A stretch of 64,000 nucleotides of DNA from Noviherbaspirillum humi (GTDB taxonomy: Bacteria; Pseudomonadota; Gammaproteobacteria; Burkholderiales; Burkholderiaceae_D), in the NCBI RefSeq assembly GCF_900188095.1, contig NZ_FZOT01000003.1, positions 186,001 to 250,000 of the forward strand, given 5' to 3'. A program made the translations under genes and the position numbers. Each line of letters opens with the position of its first letter. Positions within the stretch are counted from its first letter, which is position 1. The notes beneath the pieces are model-generated. The model did not search any database, was not told where the DNA came from, and was given only the letters and a program-made list of their open reading frames with translations. Positions 24,815 through 34,039 of this stretch are shown here, in pieces.

Positions 24815-24864
24815 CCGTGTTCCCAGATGCCTGATCAGTATTTGTTTGATATGTGCGCAGCCAC

Positions 24865-25194
24865 TTAGCTGGTCTGGATCCGCGCCGAGGCATGCCGGGT
24901 GCAGCCCCGCACCACGTTTTCGAGGAACCGTACCGCCTCCGACATCGAGCCGCCCTGGGCCGGCGGCAGCATCCTGGCCAGCGCCGGCTCATGGATGATG
25001 CGGTCGAGGCCGTAGGCCAGGTCGCGCGACACATCTCTCGCCATGCAGCCGTCGCTGTTGTAAAGCAGATCGTAGATGCCGACCGCTTCCCATAGCGGCA
25101 CCAGGCCCGGGCTGGTGGTTTCCGAAAAAACGATGGCCGGCTGATCGAACGGGGGCTCGCCCGCCTCGCGCACGAGCATGAACTTGAAACTCAA
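24865..25194 (-). CDS. Hypothetical protein, 109 aa (TTG start)
   Basis: Soluble protein reading SFKFMLVREAGEPPF near the start. The TTG at 25194 is preferred because AGAAGG lies 6 nt upstream; the first ATG (25179) has no such site. Content suggests a mixed alpha/beta fold with the conserved-looking segment AIVFSETTSPGLVPLWEAVG. No family recognised. It is the second gene after the DUF924 gene on the same strand (104-nt gap). Confidence 0.6.
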   Translation of the reverse strand: MSFKFMLVREAGEPPFDQPAIVFSETTSPGLVPLWEAVGIYDLLYNSDGCMARDVSRDLAYGLDRIIHEPALARMLPPAQGGSMSEAVRFLENVVRGCTRHASARIQTS

Positions 25195-25298
25195 TCTGGT
25201 CCTTCTTTCTGTTGGGTGCGTTGGGGGTGCGTTGGGGTGCGCTGGACTATTTTGCCCAAAGCCGGGCCATCCTGCCGGCGCCGAGGCAAGCGGCCGCG

Positions 25299-25835
25299 TC
25301 AGAAGCGCGAACCGGGCTGCTTGAGGAACGCGATTTCTTCCTCGGTCGATGGGCGCCCCAGTATGTCGTTGCGATGGGGATAGCGCCCGAACCGGTCGAC
25401 GATGGCCTTGTGCATCAATTCGAACCGCAGGTTGTCCTCCGGCGCGAATTCTCGGAAGAGGCCCTCGGCCAGCTGATGGATTTTCCGGGATTCGCTGTGC
25501 ATGTAGGGCATCAACAGGAAGGCGCGTTCGATGTCGGCCAGCGCTTGCAGCGCACCGTGGGCCACGGCTTCCTGAGCCAGCGCCAATGCCATTGCATCCT
25601 GGGCGAAGGCAGCCGGCGTGTCGCGATGGATGTTCCGGGAAAACTGGTCGAGCACGATGATTTCCGCCAGCCGGCCGCGCGGCGTGGCGCGCCAGCCGAA
25701 CAGTTCGCCCTGCCGCGCCTGGTCGAGCAGCGGCAGGAAGCGTTGCCTCAGCAGCGCATCGAATGCCGGGTCGGCCGACCACCAGGACTTGGGCGAGGTT
25801 TCCTCGAACCAAAACTTCAATACTGCTTCATGCAT
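25299..25835 (-). CDS. DUF924 family protein
   Basis: 178 aa. The family pattern is clear: VLKFWFEETSPKSWW near the start, then GRLAEIIVLDQFSRNIHRD, the MPYMHSES segment and FGRYPHRN near the C-terminus. DUF924 proteins are all-helical, TPR-like and cytosolic, with no established function. The ATG at 25835 follows TGGAGCCGGC. Confidence 0.9.
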   Translation of the reverse strand: MHEAVLKFWFEETSPKSWWSADPAFDALLRQRFLPLLDQARQGELFGWRATPRGRLAEIIVLDQFSRNIHRDTPAAFAQDAMALALAQEAVAHGALQALADIERAFLLMPYMHSESRKIHQLAEGLFREFAPEDNLRFELMHKAIVDRFGRYPHRNDILGRPSTEEEIAFLKQPGSRF

Positions 25836-25966
25836 GCCGGCTCCAGTGGGAATCATCGGGAAATATCGAACATGGCAGAGGATCAGGGCAGCATCGCCGA
25901 TGCGTCCTGCCAGCTTTTCGTGGTTAGGCAGTGTCGCCGCTGGCAGCGGGATGGAACGCGCAGACG

Positions 25967-25990
25967 AAAAAAAGCCCGCATCGCGGGCTT
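25967..25990 (-). terminator. Rho-independent terminator of the psiF-like gene
   Basis: On the minus strand AAGCCCGC-GAT-GCGGGCT is followed by seven T's, 24 bp after the psiF-like stop codon. Confidence 0.9.
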
Positions 25991-26013
25991 GCATTTCGGA
26001 CCGCAGCCAGGAA

Positions 26014-26337
26014 TCAGCCCTTGGCCGAATCCGATTCGCACTTTTTCATGAAGGAGTTCTTCGCCGCGCCGGCCAGCGGCTTGCCATTCTTGTCGACCGC
26101 CTTGGCGGCGCAGCTCGACTTCCCGCCGCCTTCGCATTTCTTCATGAAGGAGGTCTTGGCGGCGCCGGCCAGCGGCTTGCCATTCTTGTCCACGGCTTTC
26201 GCCTCGCAGCTGGTCGCCGCGGCCGAATCGCCCTTCGCTGCAGCCGCGTCGCCCTTCGTTGCCGCCGACGGCGCTTGCGCCAGGGCCAGTCCGGACGACA
26301 GCATCAAGCTCATGGCAACCAGAATCATTCTTTTCAT
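26014..26337 (-). CDS. PsiF-repeat periplasmic protein
   Basis: 107 aa with a Sec signal peptide (to about ALAQ, residue 21) and two near-identical PsiF repeats, CEAKAVDKNGKPLAGAAK...FMKKCE and CAAKAVDKNGKPLAGAAK...FMKKCE, joined by a Gly/Lys linker. In E. coli psiF is a phosphate-starvation-inducible gene; the molecular role is unknown. The ATG at 26337 is preferred over the GTG three bases upstream because GGAGGGA is correctly spaced. I could not identify a clear Pho box. Confidence 0.88.
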   Translation of the reverse strand: MKRMILVAMSLMLSSGLALAQAPSAATKGDAAAAKGDSAAATSCEAKAVDKNGKPLAGAAKTSFMKKCEGGGKSSCAAKAVDKNGKPLAGAAKNSFMKKCESDSAKG

Positions 26338-26732
26338 CACATGTCCCTCCTAGTTTTTCGTGAATGGCGATGTGCCAGTTCCTCTAACGACCCCGACTAT
26401 TTACGGTTGACATGATCTCGCAACCGCATCACGCGCGCAGGCATAACCGAAGCAAAAAGCCACGATGTTTGAGCTGCAGCAATCCGCTGAAAGCTTGAGG
26501 CTGCTCTTGGTGGCCAGCAGTCGCTTGCGTTCAATCCGCTCGCACGCAACACAACGGCGCTCATGGCGCGATGAACTCGGGACAGAAATGAGGGCGACAT
26601 GCAGCGCGGCGGGCCATTGCCGCGATTGCGGCGTCTCAACCGGGTGGAAGAAAGATTTGAAAAGCCCGAGGCGCGATCGATAGTGAAGACAGGGGGAGAG
26701 ATCAAGAACATACCCATTGGACGGAGACATCG
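26338..26732. other. Intergenic stretch between divergent psiF-like and amidohydrolase genes
   Basis: About 395 bp holding both promoters. A TTGACA hexamer occurs at 26406-26411 on the plus strand, but no good -10 lies at the right distance. A 72-codon plus frame at 26465 has unlikely composition. No other structure seen. Confidence 0.4.
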
Positions 26733-29700
26733 ATGACAAAGCAAGCCTCTCACCCGGGCGGCGCGGCCATGCCCGCGCCGCTTCCCCTGCTCTCACGCGA
26801 GACGAAGGCGCCCTCGGCCATGCGCCTCAGGCCGCTGGCGCTGATCGTATCGACCGCAGCGCTGCTCGCTGCCTGCGGCGGCGACGACAAGGGCAATGCG
26901 TCGAGCGCGAACACCGGCACGGCCACGCGCGATGCGCAGATTGCCGCAGTCGACGAGCTGAACACGCTGACGGGCAATACCCGCAATGTGACGGTCGAAC
27001 TGCGCGAGGGCACCAACATGGCGGTGGCGCCGTCGCCCGATGGGCAGAAGCTGGCCTTCACCGCGCAGGGCGCGCTGTGGCTGGTGCCGATCGCCGGCGG
27101 CAACGCCGTCCGGCTCACCGGCTGGCAGCTCGAACCCACCGCTCCGGTATGGTCGCCTGACGGCAATACCATCGTGTTCCAGAACTATGCGCCCGAAGGC
27201 AATTACCACCTGTGGGCAGTGGATGCGAACGGCGCCAACCCGAGGGAACTGACCACCGGCCCCTTCGACGACCGCGAGCCGGCCTGGCTGCCCGATGGCA
27301 GCGGCCTGGTGTTCGCCTCCGACCGCAGCGGCGACGGCCAGTACAAGATCTGGAGCTTCAAGCTAAACGGCGGGCAGTACGAGCAGATCACCAAGGGCAA
27401 CGGCGCGGAGAGCAATCCGATCGTGTCTCCCGACGGCAAGCAGCTCGCCTTCGCCGACACCGGCAAGCTCTACACCGTGGCGCTGGCCGGCGGCACGCCG
27501 GTCCAGGCCGGCACCGGCACCATCCCGGCCTGGAACCGGGACGGCAGCGGGCTCATCTATCAATCCGAAGCCAAGGGCCTGAACGTCGGCGGCCAGGACG
27601 TCGTGAGCAACGAGGACCTGTTCCCCTTCCCGGTGCGCTGGCTGCCCGACGGCCGCTTCGTGTATTCGGCCGATGGCAAGATCCGCATCCGCGATGCCAG
27701 CGGCGGCAGCCGGACCGAAGTGCCTTTCACCGCCAATCTGACGGTGCGCCGCCCGGTGATCTCCGCCACGCGCGACCGCGGCTTCAATGCCCTGGGAACG
27801 CGCCAGGTGATAGGCATCAGCGCCCCGACGATTTCGCCTGACGGCAACAGCATCGCTTTCGTCGCCCTCAACGATGTCTGGGTGATGAAGATCGGCGAGG
27901 CGCCGGTGAGATTGACCAACGACACCGACCGCGATGGCAATCCGCAGTGGACGCCGGATGGCAGCGCCGTCTATTTCTCGTCGGAGAAAGGAAATGCGGG
28001 CGCGCTCGCCATCGACCAGATCGACATCGCCACCAGGCAGCGCACCCGGCTGGCGTCCATCACCGGCAAGTCCATGGTAACGCCGAAGATGTCGCCCAGC
28101 GGCGACCGCATCGCCTACTCCACCCTGTCCGGCCAGCTGGAACTGTGGGACGTGGGCAGCAAGACGGCCCAGGTGATCATCCCGTCGGTCAGCACCCAGG
28201 TCAGCACGCCTTCCTGGACGCCGGACGGCGGCAAGGTGATGGTGGTGGACAACGAGCGCATCAACAACCGCTTCCGCGAAGGCTACAACAAGCTGCGGGT
28301 GATCGACATCGGCAGCAAGAGCGCGAAGTTTTATGCGGTGGCCCCGGCGCCGAAGCAGATCGCGGAGCGCGACGAAGGCGCGGCCGTGCTGTCGCCGGAC
28401 GGCCGCAAGGTGGCCTTCATCATGGATTCGGTGCTGCACGTGATGCCGGTGAAGGCGGATGGCTCGCCCGACGGCGATCCGAAGGCGATCACCAGCGAAG
28501 TGGCCGACCTCCCGTCCTGGGCCGGCGATTCATCGACCATCCTGTACAAGTCCGGCACCAAGCTGAAGACGATCCAGGCCGACGGCAGCGGCGGGCGCGA
28601 CATCCCGGTCAGCATCCAGTGGCGCCAGGCGGTGGCGACCGGCACCACCATCGTCCGCGCCGGCCAATTGTGGGATGGGGTGAGCGGCAGCCTGCGGCGC
28701 GACGTGGACATCGTCATCAAGGACAACCGCATCAGCGCCGTCCGCGACCACCAGGCCGATGCCGAACGCACCGCCGACAAGTACGTCGATGCGTCCGACC
28801 TGACCGTCATGCCCGGCATGTGGGATCCGCACATCCATCCGCTCACCCTGTACCAGGGCGGGCAGTATGGCCAGATCGCCGCGCTGATGCTTGCCTACGG
28901 TATCACCTCCACGCAATCGGTGGCCGGCCCGATCCATCAGAGCGCCGAGATCCGGGAAGCGCTGGAGGCAGGCAATCTGATCGGACCGCGGCTGTTCGTC
29001 TCGCCGCCGCTGTGGGAGGGCAACCGCCTGTTCTACAACTTCGCTCGCACCCTGCGCACGCCGGAGATCGCGGACAAGGAGATCGCCAAGGCTAGCGAGT
29101 TCAGCGCCGACTTCCTCAAGTCCTACGTGCGTGCGCCGATCCCGATCATGACGAGGATCGCCCAGGCCGGCCTGAACAACGGCATTCCGACCGGCACCCA
29201 CATGCTGTCGCCGGGCGCAGCCACCGGCATAGGCGGCACCACGCACCTGTCGGCGACGCAGCGCATGGGCTATGGCTGGTCGAAGTCGGTCAACGGCATC
29301 ACCTACCAGGATGCCTATGATCTCCACGCCAAGGGAGATTTCCACCTGATCGACACGCTGTTCTCCGCGCAGGCCCTGGCCGGCCAGGATGCGAGCATCG
29401 TCAGCGACGACCGCTTCATCCTGGTGCCGCCGAATTTCGTGAACGGCTTGCAGACGGCGACCCAGCCGACCGCGGTCCAGCTCGACACGATACGCAAGGA
29501 TGCGCAGCAGCAGGCCAAGGTGCTGAACGCCGGCGGACTGGTGGCCAACGGCACCGACTCGCCGCTGGTGGTGCCGGGCATCTCGGTGCACCTGAACCTG
29601 CGCGGGGCCGGCCTGGTGATGTCCAACCTGCAGGCGCTGCAGACCATCACCATCAATGCCGCCAAGATGAGCTACCTCGACAAGGACCTGGGATCGGTCG

Positions 29701-29936
29701 AGGTCGGCAAGCTGGCGGACCTGGTGGCGGTGCGGGGCAATCCGCTGCAGGACCTGACGGCGGCGGCGAATGTCGAGATCGTGGTCAAGAATGGCAATGT
29801 CTATCCGCGCGCGCAGATCCTGGCGCCGTTCAAGACGCCGGCGGCCATGGCGGCGCGCAAGAAAGCCCTCCTGGCCTACCAGCAGATGTGCCGCAAGGAT
29901 CCGGCGCAGTGCGAGTCCGGCATGCACGCGGACTGA
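26733..29936 (+). CDS. TolB/PD40 beta-propeller plus amidohydrolase fusion lipoprotein
   Basis: 1067 aa. After a lipobox (TAALLAACGG, Cys 48), residues about 90-640 contain repeated PD40/WD40-like blades (e.g. PSPDGQKLAFTA, WSPDGNTIVF, LSPDGRKVAFI). Residues about 645-1045 form an amidohydrolase-type TIM barrel with the metal ligands HIH (700-702) in DPHIHP and a conserved NGTDSPL-type segment. Family role: secreted or periplasmic hydrolysis of C-N bonds in cyclic amides or peptides, with the propeller as a binding platform. The ATG at 26733 has GGAG upstream, but signal-peptide logic favours Met30 (26820). Confidence 0.88.
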   Translation: MTKQASHPGGAAMPAPLPLLSRETKAPSAMRLRPLALIVSTAALLAACGGDDKGNASSANTGTATRDAQIAAVDELNTLTGNTRNVTVELREGTNMAVAPSPDGQKLAFTAQGALWLVPIAGGNAVRLTGWQLEPTAPVWSPDGNTIVFQNYAPEGNYHLWAVDANGANPRELTTGPFDDREPAWLPDGSGLVFASDRSGDGQYKIWSFKLNGGQYEQITKGNGAESNPIVSPDGKQLAFADTGKLYTVALAGGTPVQAGTGTIPAWNRDGSGLIYQSEAKGLNVGGQDVVSNEDLFPFPVRWLPDGRFVYSADGKIRIRDASGGSRTEVPFTANLTVRRPVISATRDRGFNALGTRQVIGISAPTISPDGNSIAFVALNDVWVMKIGEAPVRLTNDTDRDGNPQWTPDGSAVYFSSEKGNAGALAIDQIDIATRQRTRLASITGKSMVTPKMSPSGDRIAYSTLSGQLELWDVGSKTAQVIIPSVSTQVSTPSWTPDGGKVMVVDNERINNRFREGYNKLRVIDIGSKSAKFYAVAPAPKQIAERDEGAAVLSPDGRKVAFIMDSVLHVMPVKADGSPDGDPKAITSEVADLPSWAGDSSTILYKSGTKLKTIQADGSGGRDIPVSIQWRQAVATGTTIVRAGQLWDGVSGSLRRDVDIVIKDNRISAVRDHQADAERTADKYVDASDLTVMPGMWDPHIHPLTLYQGGQYGQIAALMLAYGITSTQSVAGPIHQSAEIREALEAGNLIGPRLFVSPPLWEGNRLFYNFARTLRTPEIADKEIAKASEFSADFLKSYVRAPIPIMTRIAQAGLNNGIPTGTHMLSPGAATGIGGTTHLSATQRMGYGWSKSVNGITYQDAYDLHAKGDFHLIDTLFSAQALAGQDASIVSDDRFILVPPNFVNGLQTATQPTAVQLDTIRKDAQQQAKVLNAGGLVANGTDSPLVVPGISVHLNLRGAGLVMSNLQALQTITINAAKMSYLDKDLGSVEVGKLADLVAVRGNPLQDLTAAANVEIVVKNGNVYPRAQILAPFKTPAAMAARKKALLAYQQMCRKDPAQCESGMHAD

Positions 29937-30011
29937 CCTCGGCATGCGTTGGAGCCGGATGGCGGCGCTGCTGCAGTCCGGCTCGCAACCGTTTCATATG
30001 GGCTTGCGGGA

Positions 30012-30045
30012 ACGCGGACCGGCGCCAGGGTCCGCGTCCGCTTTT
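30012..30045 (+). terminator. Probable terminator downstream of the amidohydrolase gene
   Basis: ACGCGGAC...GTCCGCGT, an 8-bp perfect stem with a 10-base loop, followed after CCGC by TTTT. Position 75 bp after the stop codon fits, but the T tract is short and offset. Confidence 0.5.
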
Positions 30046-30204
30046 CATCCCTCGCCTGTCGCTGCCGATTCCCGGACTATTTTTACCGCTCGCTTGTCGC
30101 CCAGCAAAGCCGGCCCCGGTTTTTTCAGGCGTTCGTCAGGTTCGGGTTCCATCATCGCCCTATTGCCGCTCCGCCATGCGGGCAGATGACATGAAGAGGC
30201 GAAC

Positions 30205-30390
30205 ATGAATCGAAACACCTTGGCGCTCGCATTGCTGGTTCTGGCAAGCCTGGGCTGCCAATCGCTGCTGACCGACCCGGTCAACTCCGCCGTCAGGCAT
30301 GCCCGCAGCGGACCCGGCATGCCGACCTACGCCGCCGGAGAGAATTGTTTCCAGCACCAGGCTTGCCGAACGCAACTCGGCCAGATGTGA
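30205..30390 (+). CDS. Small lipoprotein, 61 aa
   Basis: Starts MNRNTLALALLVLASLGC, a textbook lipoprotein signal with Cys 18. The mature 44 residues contain two further cysteines (ENCFQHQAC), which may form a disulfide. GAAGAGGCGAAC lies before the ATG. No family recognised. Confidence 0.65.
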   Translation: MNRNTLALALLVLASLGCQSLLTDPVNSAVRHARSGPGMPTYAAGENCFQHQACRTQLGQM

Positions 30391-30483
30391 ACCCGCCGAG
30401 CGAGGCGGGTGCCCGAGGGCGTCAAGCAGCACCTATATGCAATCCATGACGCGCCCCATCAAGCGGCATGGTCGAACCCGGTC

Positions 30484-31074
30484 TCAGGGTGAACGCGGCG
30501 CAGGCATGGTCTGCCGCTCCGGATCGGGCAGGCGCACTTCATCGATGGTTTCCACCTGCGAGGACGCCACCGTCGCCGACAGCGGCTCTTCTTCGAAGGT
30601 GGCGGGCGAAGCGGCATCCTCGTCCGGCTCGGGAAACAGGTCCGCATCGGCATCGCCATCGGCGGTCTGTGCCCTTTCCCGGCGGCGGCCGGCATGGAGG
30701 AAATCCTGGATGCGCTGCAGCCAGGCTTGCTTGTCGGCAGCGCCGGACTCATCCGCGCCGGCGAAGACGTGCCGCTCGCCGAACAGCTGCTGCGCCTCGT
30801 AGGCCGGCAGGCCGAACACGGCCGCCATGATGCCGGCCGGGCTGGTCAATCCCGGTTCGCCATGCAGCAGCAGCCGGCTGCCATCGGGCGACAGGGACAA
30901 GCCCAGCGCCTGGAATTGCGGATGCTGCGCCAGCCAGCCCTCGGGCGCACAGACGGTGCCCTCGGTCAGCGATGGTCCGCGCGCAGCGCATGCCGGGCCG
31001 AAACGGATGCGGTCGGCGGGAATGCCGTCGATGATCGCGTAGGCATCGCGCAGCAGGTCGTCGGAAGTGTTCAT
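30484..31074 (-). CDS. Hypothetical acidic protein, 196 aa
   Basis: Starts MNTSDDLLRDAYAIIDGIP with a strong GGAGGAGAAAACG site. The first ~130 residues look globular (FGLPAYEAQQLFGERHVF). The C-terminal 65 residues are acidic and disordered (ADADLFPEPDEDAAS). No signal peptide. No family recognised. Confidence 0.65.
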   Translation of the reverse strand: MNTSDDLLRDAYAIIDGIPADRIRFGPACAARGPSLTEGTVCAPEGWLAQHPQFQALGLSLSPDGSRLLLHGEPGLTSPAGIMAAVFGLPAYEAQQLFGERHVFAGADESGAADKQAWLQRIQDFLHAGRRRERAQTADGDADADLFPEPDEDAASPATFEEEPLSATVASSQVETIDEVRLPDPERQTMPAPRSP

Positions 31075-31239
31075 CGTTTTCTCCTCCAAGCAATGCGGCA
31101 GCATGGTTTGACAGCGACGTAAAGTCCGCTATCCGTATGGCCGCTTTGTCTTTGCAATACGAGACGAGGCACCTTCAGACACGGCAGGAAAACGCGGCGG
31201 CCGCTTCCGCGCGGAATGATTCCGAGCGGACAGGCCGCT

Positions 31240-31598
31240 TCATCCCTGCTCCGGCTGCGCATCCTTCAGCACGCCGATGACCTCGTGCCGCCATTGAGCT
31301 TGCGCACCGTCTCGGCAATCATGCCCATGGTGTCGTGGGCCGCCACGGCGGCGAAAGTCGCCGGCAGACGCTGCGGATTGGCGGCGGCATAGGCTTTCGG
31401 GAACGCCTTGCTGGCTTCGTCGTCCGGCGTGGCCGCATGGTCCGGTACCGTCACCGCGCCCTGTGTCGGGATTCCGCTGGCCATGTCGCTCACGCCGAGG
31501 AAGCGGATGCCGGCCTCGAACGGCTTGCCAGGATTGGCGAAGGGGCTGGTGCGGGCGACCTTGCGCAGCCCGGCGCTTTCATTTGCCGCGGCCGTCAT
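31240..31598 (-). pseudogene. Remnant of an ABC-type (LivK-like) solute-binding protein
   Basis: The ATG at 31598 shares ATGA with the stop of the upstream flavin monooxygenase, so it could still be translated (110 aa, stop at 31266). The sequence resembles only the C-terminal lobe of branched-chain amino acid type binding proteins (AFPKAYAAANPQRLPATFAA followed by AHDTMGMIAETVRKLNGG). There is no signal peptide and no N-terminal lobe. After KLNGG the frame is lost; a +1 shift restores a plausible end (RHEVIGVLKDAQPEQG, stop at 31240). It is best read as a truncated, frameshifted gene. Confidence 0.6.
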
Positions 31599-32833
31599 TT
31601 CGCCGCGCCGACGGTGTGCTTGTCGAAGCCGGCCAGCTGCTTGTAGCGCAGCGAAATGGCTTCCAGCTGTTCCTGCGGGATAACGTCGTTGATGTGCGCG
31701 AAGCCGTTCGGCGCGCGCTCTTCCGCCAGCTGCATCACCTGCTCCGGGCCGTTCATCCGGTTGCGCAGCACGATGCCGGCGGTGCGGGGCAGGCGCTCCG
31801 CCTCGTACTCGCGCAGCGCATAGGAGATGCTCGGCTCGCCGGCGAGGCAATCTGCCAGGTAGCGCGCATCGAGGATGGCCTGGGCGCTGCCGTTGGAGCC
31901 GATGGGGTACATCGGATGGGCGGCATCGCCGAGCAGCGTCACCCGTTCGAAGGTCCAGCGCGGCAACGGGTCGCGGTCGACCAGCGGGAATTCATACACT
32001 TCCTCCGCGCCCTGGATGACGGCGGGGATGTCGATCCAGTCCCACTTCCAATCGGCGAAGGGTTGGTCGAACACCGACTTGTCGACCTTGCGGTTCCAGT
32101 CCGAGGCGGGCAGCTCGCCTTCCGGCACGCGCAGCTCGGCGATCCAGTTGATCAGGGAGCGGCCCTCGCGGCGCAGCGGCTCGGAGATAGGATAGGCGAC
32201 GAATTTCTGGTTCTGATGTCCCGCCATGAACATGCTGCGGCCGTCGAGGAAAGGTTCGGCCTCGGTCACCGCGCGCCACAGCATGCGCCCCGAGAAGCGC
32301 GGCAGGTCGCCGGTTGGATAGAGGAACTTGCGCACCGCGGAGTGGATGCCGTCGGCGCCGACCAGCACGTCGGCCTCCACCTTGACTTCGCTGTTGTCGG
32401 CGCGGCGGGTAAAGGTGGCGACGACCTTGTCGGCCACCTGCTCGAAGGAGGCAAAGGCGTGGCCGGCGTAGATGCGGTCGGCGCCGATGCGCCGGATGGC
32501 GCTGTCGAGCAGCGTCATCTGCAGCTCGCCGCGGTGGATGGAGAACTGCGGATAGGCATAGCCGGCGGCGCGTCCGCGCGCCTCGCGCCAGATTTCCTGA
32601 CCGAGCTTGTTGTAGTAAGCGAGGGTGGACGTTTCGATGCCCTTGCCGGCCAGGGTTTCCTCCAGCCCGAGGTCGCACAGGTGCTTGCTCGCATGGGGCA
32701 GCAGATTGATGCCGACGCCGAGCGGCCTGATTTCCGACACTGCTTCGTAGATTTCGACGGCGATGCCCTTTTCCTGCAGCATCAGCGCCAGTGTCAGGCC
32801 GCCGATGCCGGCCCCCGCGATGACTACCTTCAT
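31595..32833 (-). CDS. Flavin-dependent monooxygenase (PhzS/salicylate-hydroxylase-like)
   Basis: 412 aa. FAD-binding GAGIGG at 7-12, DG motif VLVGADGIHSAVR and GD motif LLGDAAHPMYPIGSNG are all present. The GSNGSAQAILDAR segment is characteristic of the PhzS-like 'flavin-dependent oxidoreductase' group. Family role: NADH-dependent hydroxylation of an aromatic acid, often decarboxylative. It precedes a solute-binding-protein remnant with an ATGA overlap, suggesting a former uptake-plus-hydroxylation operon. It might feed the gentisate pathway 3 kb away, but that is speculation. Confidence 0.9.
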   Translation of the reverse strand: MKVVIAGAGIGGLTLALMLQEKGIAVEIYEAVSEIRPLGVGINLLPHASKHLCDLGLEETLAGKGIETSTLAYYNKLGQEIWREARGRAAGYAYPQFSIHRGELQMTLLDSAIRRIGADRIYAGHAFASFEQVADKVVATFTRRADNSEVKVEADVLVGADGIHSAVRKFLYPTGDLPRFSGRMLWRAVTEAEPFLDGRSMFMAGHQNQKFVAYPISEPLRREGRSLINWIAELRVPEGELPASDWNRKVDKSVFDQPFADWKWDWIDIPAVIQGAEEVYEFPLVDRDPLPRWTFERVTLLGDAAHPMYPIGSNGSAQAILDARYLADCLAGEPSISYALREYEAERLPRTAGIVLRNRMNGPEQVMQLAEERAPNGFAHINDVIPQEQLEAISLRYKQLAGFDKHTVGAAK

Positions 32834-33206
32834 GTTCTCTTCCTCGACACGCCCCGCGCGTCCTCTTCGATTGACCCGATTCGCCTGATCGCGGCGCTGC
32901 CCAGGCGGGAAGGTCCAGGCAGAACATCCCTGCCAAGCGAGCCGGCTCGCCGCGATGGAACCCGTCGTTATACTTCATGAACTGTCTTTTACGCAACCAG
33001 GGACGCCTCGCTGAAGCGCAGGCCGGGGCTCGTTCGGGCATTTGGCCTTCTGCGTTCACGGCGGCATGAGTCGTCGAAGCGCGCCGCCGAAATACTCAAC
33101 CGGCCATGACTGCATTTTTGGTCGAAGCCATCAGGAACTGACTGTTCCCTGCATCCGCCTAGTCCTCGCCTGGCCGCTCGCGGCGCGGGTCGTTTATCGA
33201 TGAGCC
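32834..33206. other. Intergenic stretch upstream of the PhzS-like gene
   Basis: About 370 bp with no supported gene. It should contain the promoter for the leftward monooxygenase. Short frames here have no good starts and I see no T-tract hairpin. Confidence 0.4.
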
Positions 33207-33353
33207 TCACTTGCTGCCCGTGCAGGTGAGGATCCTCCCTTGAATTAGGTAAGTGGTCGGATTGCCATAAGGGCTGAAGCGGCCTGTCGGCGGTTCGGCC
33301 CGTTCTTTGTCTGGATATAACACCGTTGCTATTAACCACACGATATTGTGCAT
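33207..33353 (-). CDS. Possible small protein, 48 aa
   Basis: ORF starting MHNIVWLIATVLYPDKERAE with AGGA 6 nt before the ATG. A hydrophobic N-terminal segment could be an uncleaved anchor. The C-terminal part (GNPTTYLIQGRILTCTGSK) looks protein-like rather than random. It lies in an otherwise empty 578-bp gap, divergent from the gene at 33412. No family recognised. Confidence 0.4.
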   Translation of the reverse strand: MHNIVWLIATVLYPDKERAEPPTGRFSPYGNPTTYLIQGRILTCTGSK

Positions 33354-33411
33354 GGCCATTCCTGCAGGTAAGCTTTTGTCCATGCTCATCCCGAGCAACC
33401 ACTTTCCCGCC

Positions 33412-33846
33412 ATGAAGATGCCCTCTCTCCCCAACCGTCCCCTTTCCCTCGCCAAATGCGTCCTCGCCTTCGTCCTGGTGGCCGGCTCGCTTGCGGCCTT
33501 CGCCGCATCAACGGACCGGCGCGCAGCCAGCCCGGCGAAGGATGCCACCGTCTGCGACAGCTGCGGCACGATCGCCAGCGTGAAAACCTACCGTCGTCCT
33601 GCGGGCCACGGATCCCAGCAGGTGACGGATGGCCGCACAACGAACGGCTACGTCGGCAAGATCGCCGCCAGCCCGAAGCGTTCGCGCTCGGTGACGCGCA
33701 TCAAGGTGAAGATGGACAATGGCGCCTTTCAATCCTTCTTCGAGGATGGCACCAGCCAATGGACCCCCGGCGAAAAAGTCGTGGTGAGCAACGGCAAGCT
33801 GGTCAGCCAGGGCGGTAAGGACGCAGCCGTGAAGAAGTCGATCTGA
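33412..33846 (+). CDS. Secreted SlyB/glycine-zipper-related protein lacking the zipper
   Basis: 144 aa from the ATG that gives a clean signal peptide (LAKCVLAFVLVAGSLAAFAA). The mature part has CDSCGTIASVKTY, then VTRIKVKMDNGAFQSFFEDG and WTPGEKVVVSNGKLV. This matches the C-terminal beta domain seen in SlyB-like glycine-zipper outer-membrane proteins, but no Gly-zipper is visible between the two halves. Upstream in-frame ATGs (33352, 33382) are possible starts; none has a strong ribosome binding site. Confidence 0.6.
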   Translation: MKMPSLPNRPLSLAKCVLAFVLVAGSLAAFAASTDRRAASPAKDATVCDSCGTIASVKTYRRPAGHGSQQVTDGRTTNGYVGKIAASPKRSRSVTRIKVKMDNGAFQSFFEDGTSQWTPGEKVVVSNGKLVSQGGKDAAVKKSI

Positions 33847-34039
33847 GCGCTGCATGAACGCCATTCGCGCCACGGTTCATACCACGCTGTAACTTCCTTC
33901 CTTCACGCACCGGCGCGCGCCCTGCGCCTGCGATGCCTCCCTTCTCCCTCTATACTTGTCGGTGGAGACCGCCTCAGGCGCCCTGCTGCTTCCAGCATGG
34001 CGGGAGACGAACACGATCACCACCAGAGGCCCAAGCCCG

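Noticed and set aside
33240-33260. CTTGAATTAGG at about 33240 as a fourth sRNA copy
   Set aside because: Only the short TTGAATT stretch matches; no TGTCTCCTCT segment or terminator follows.
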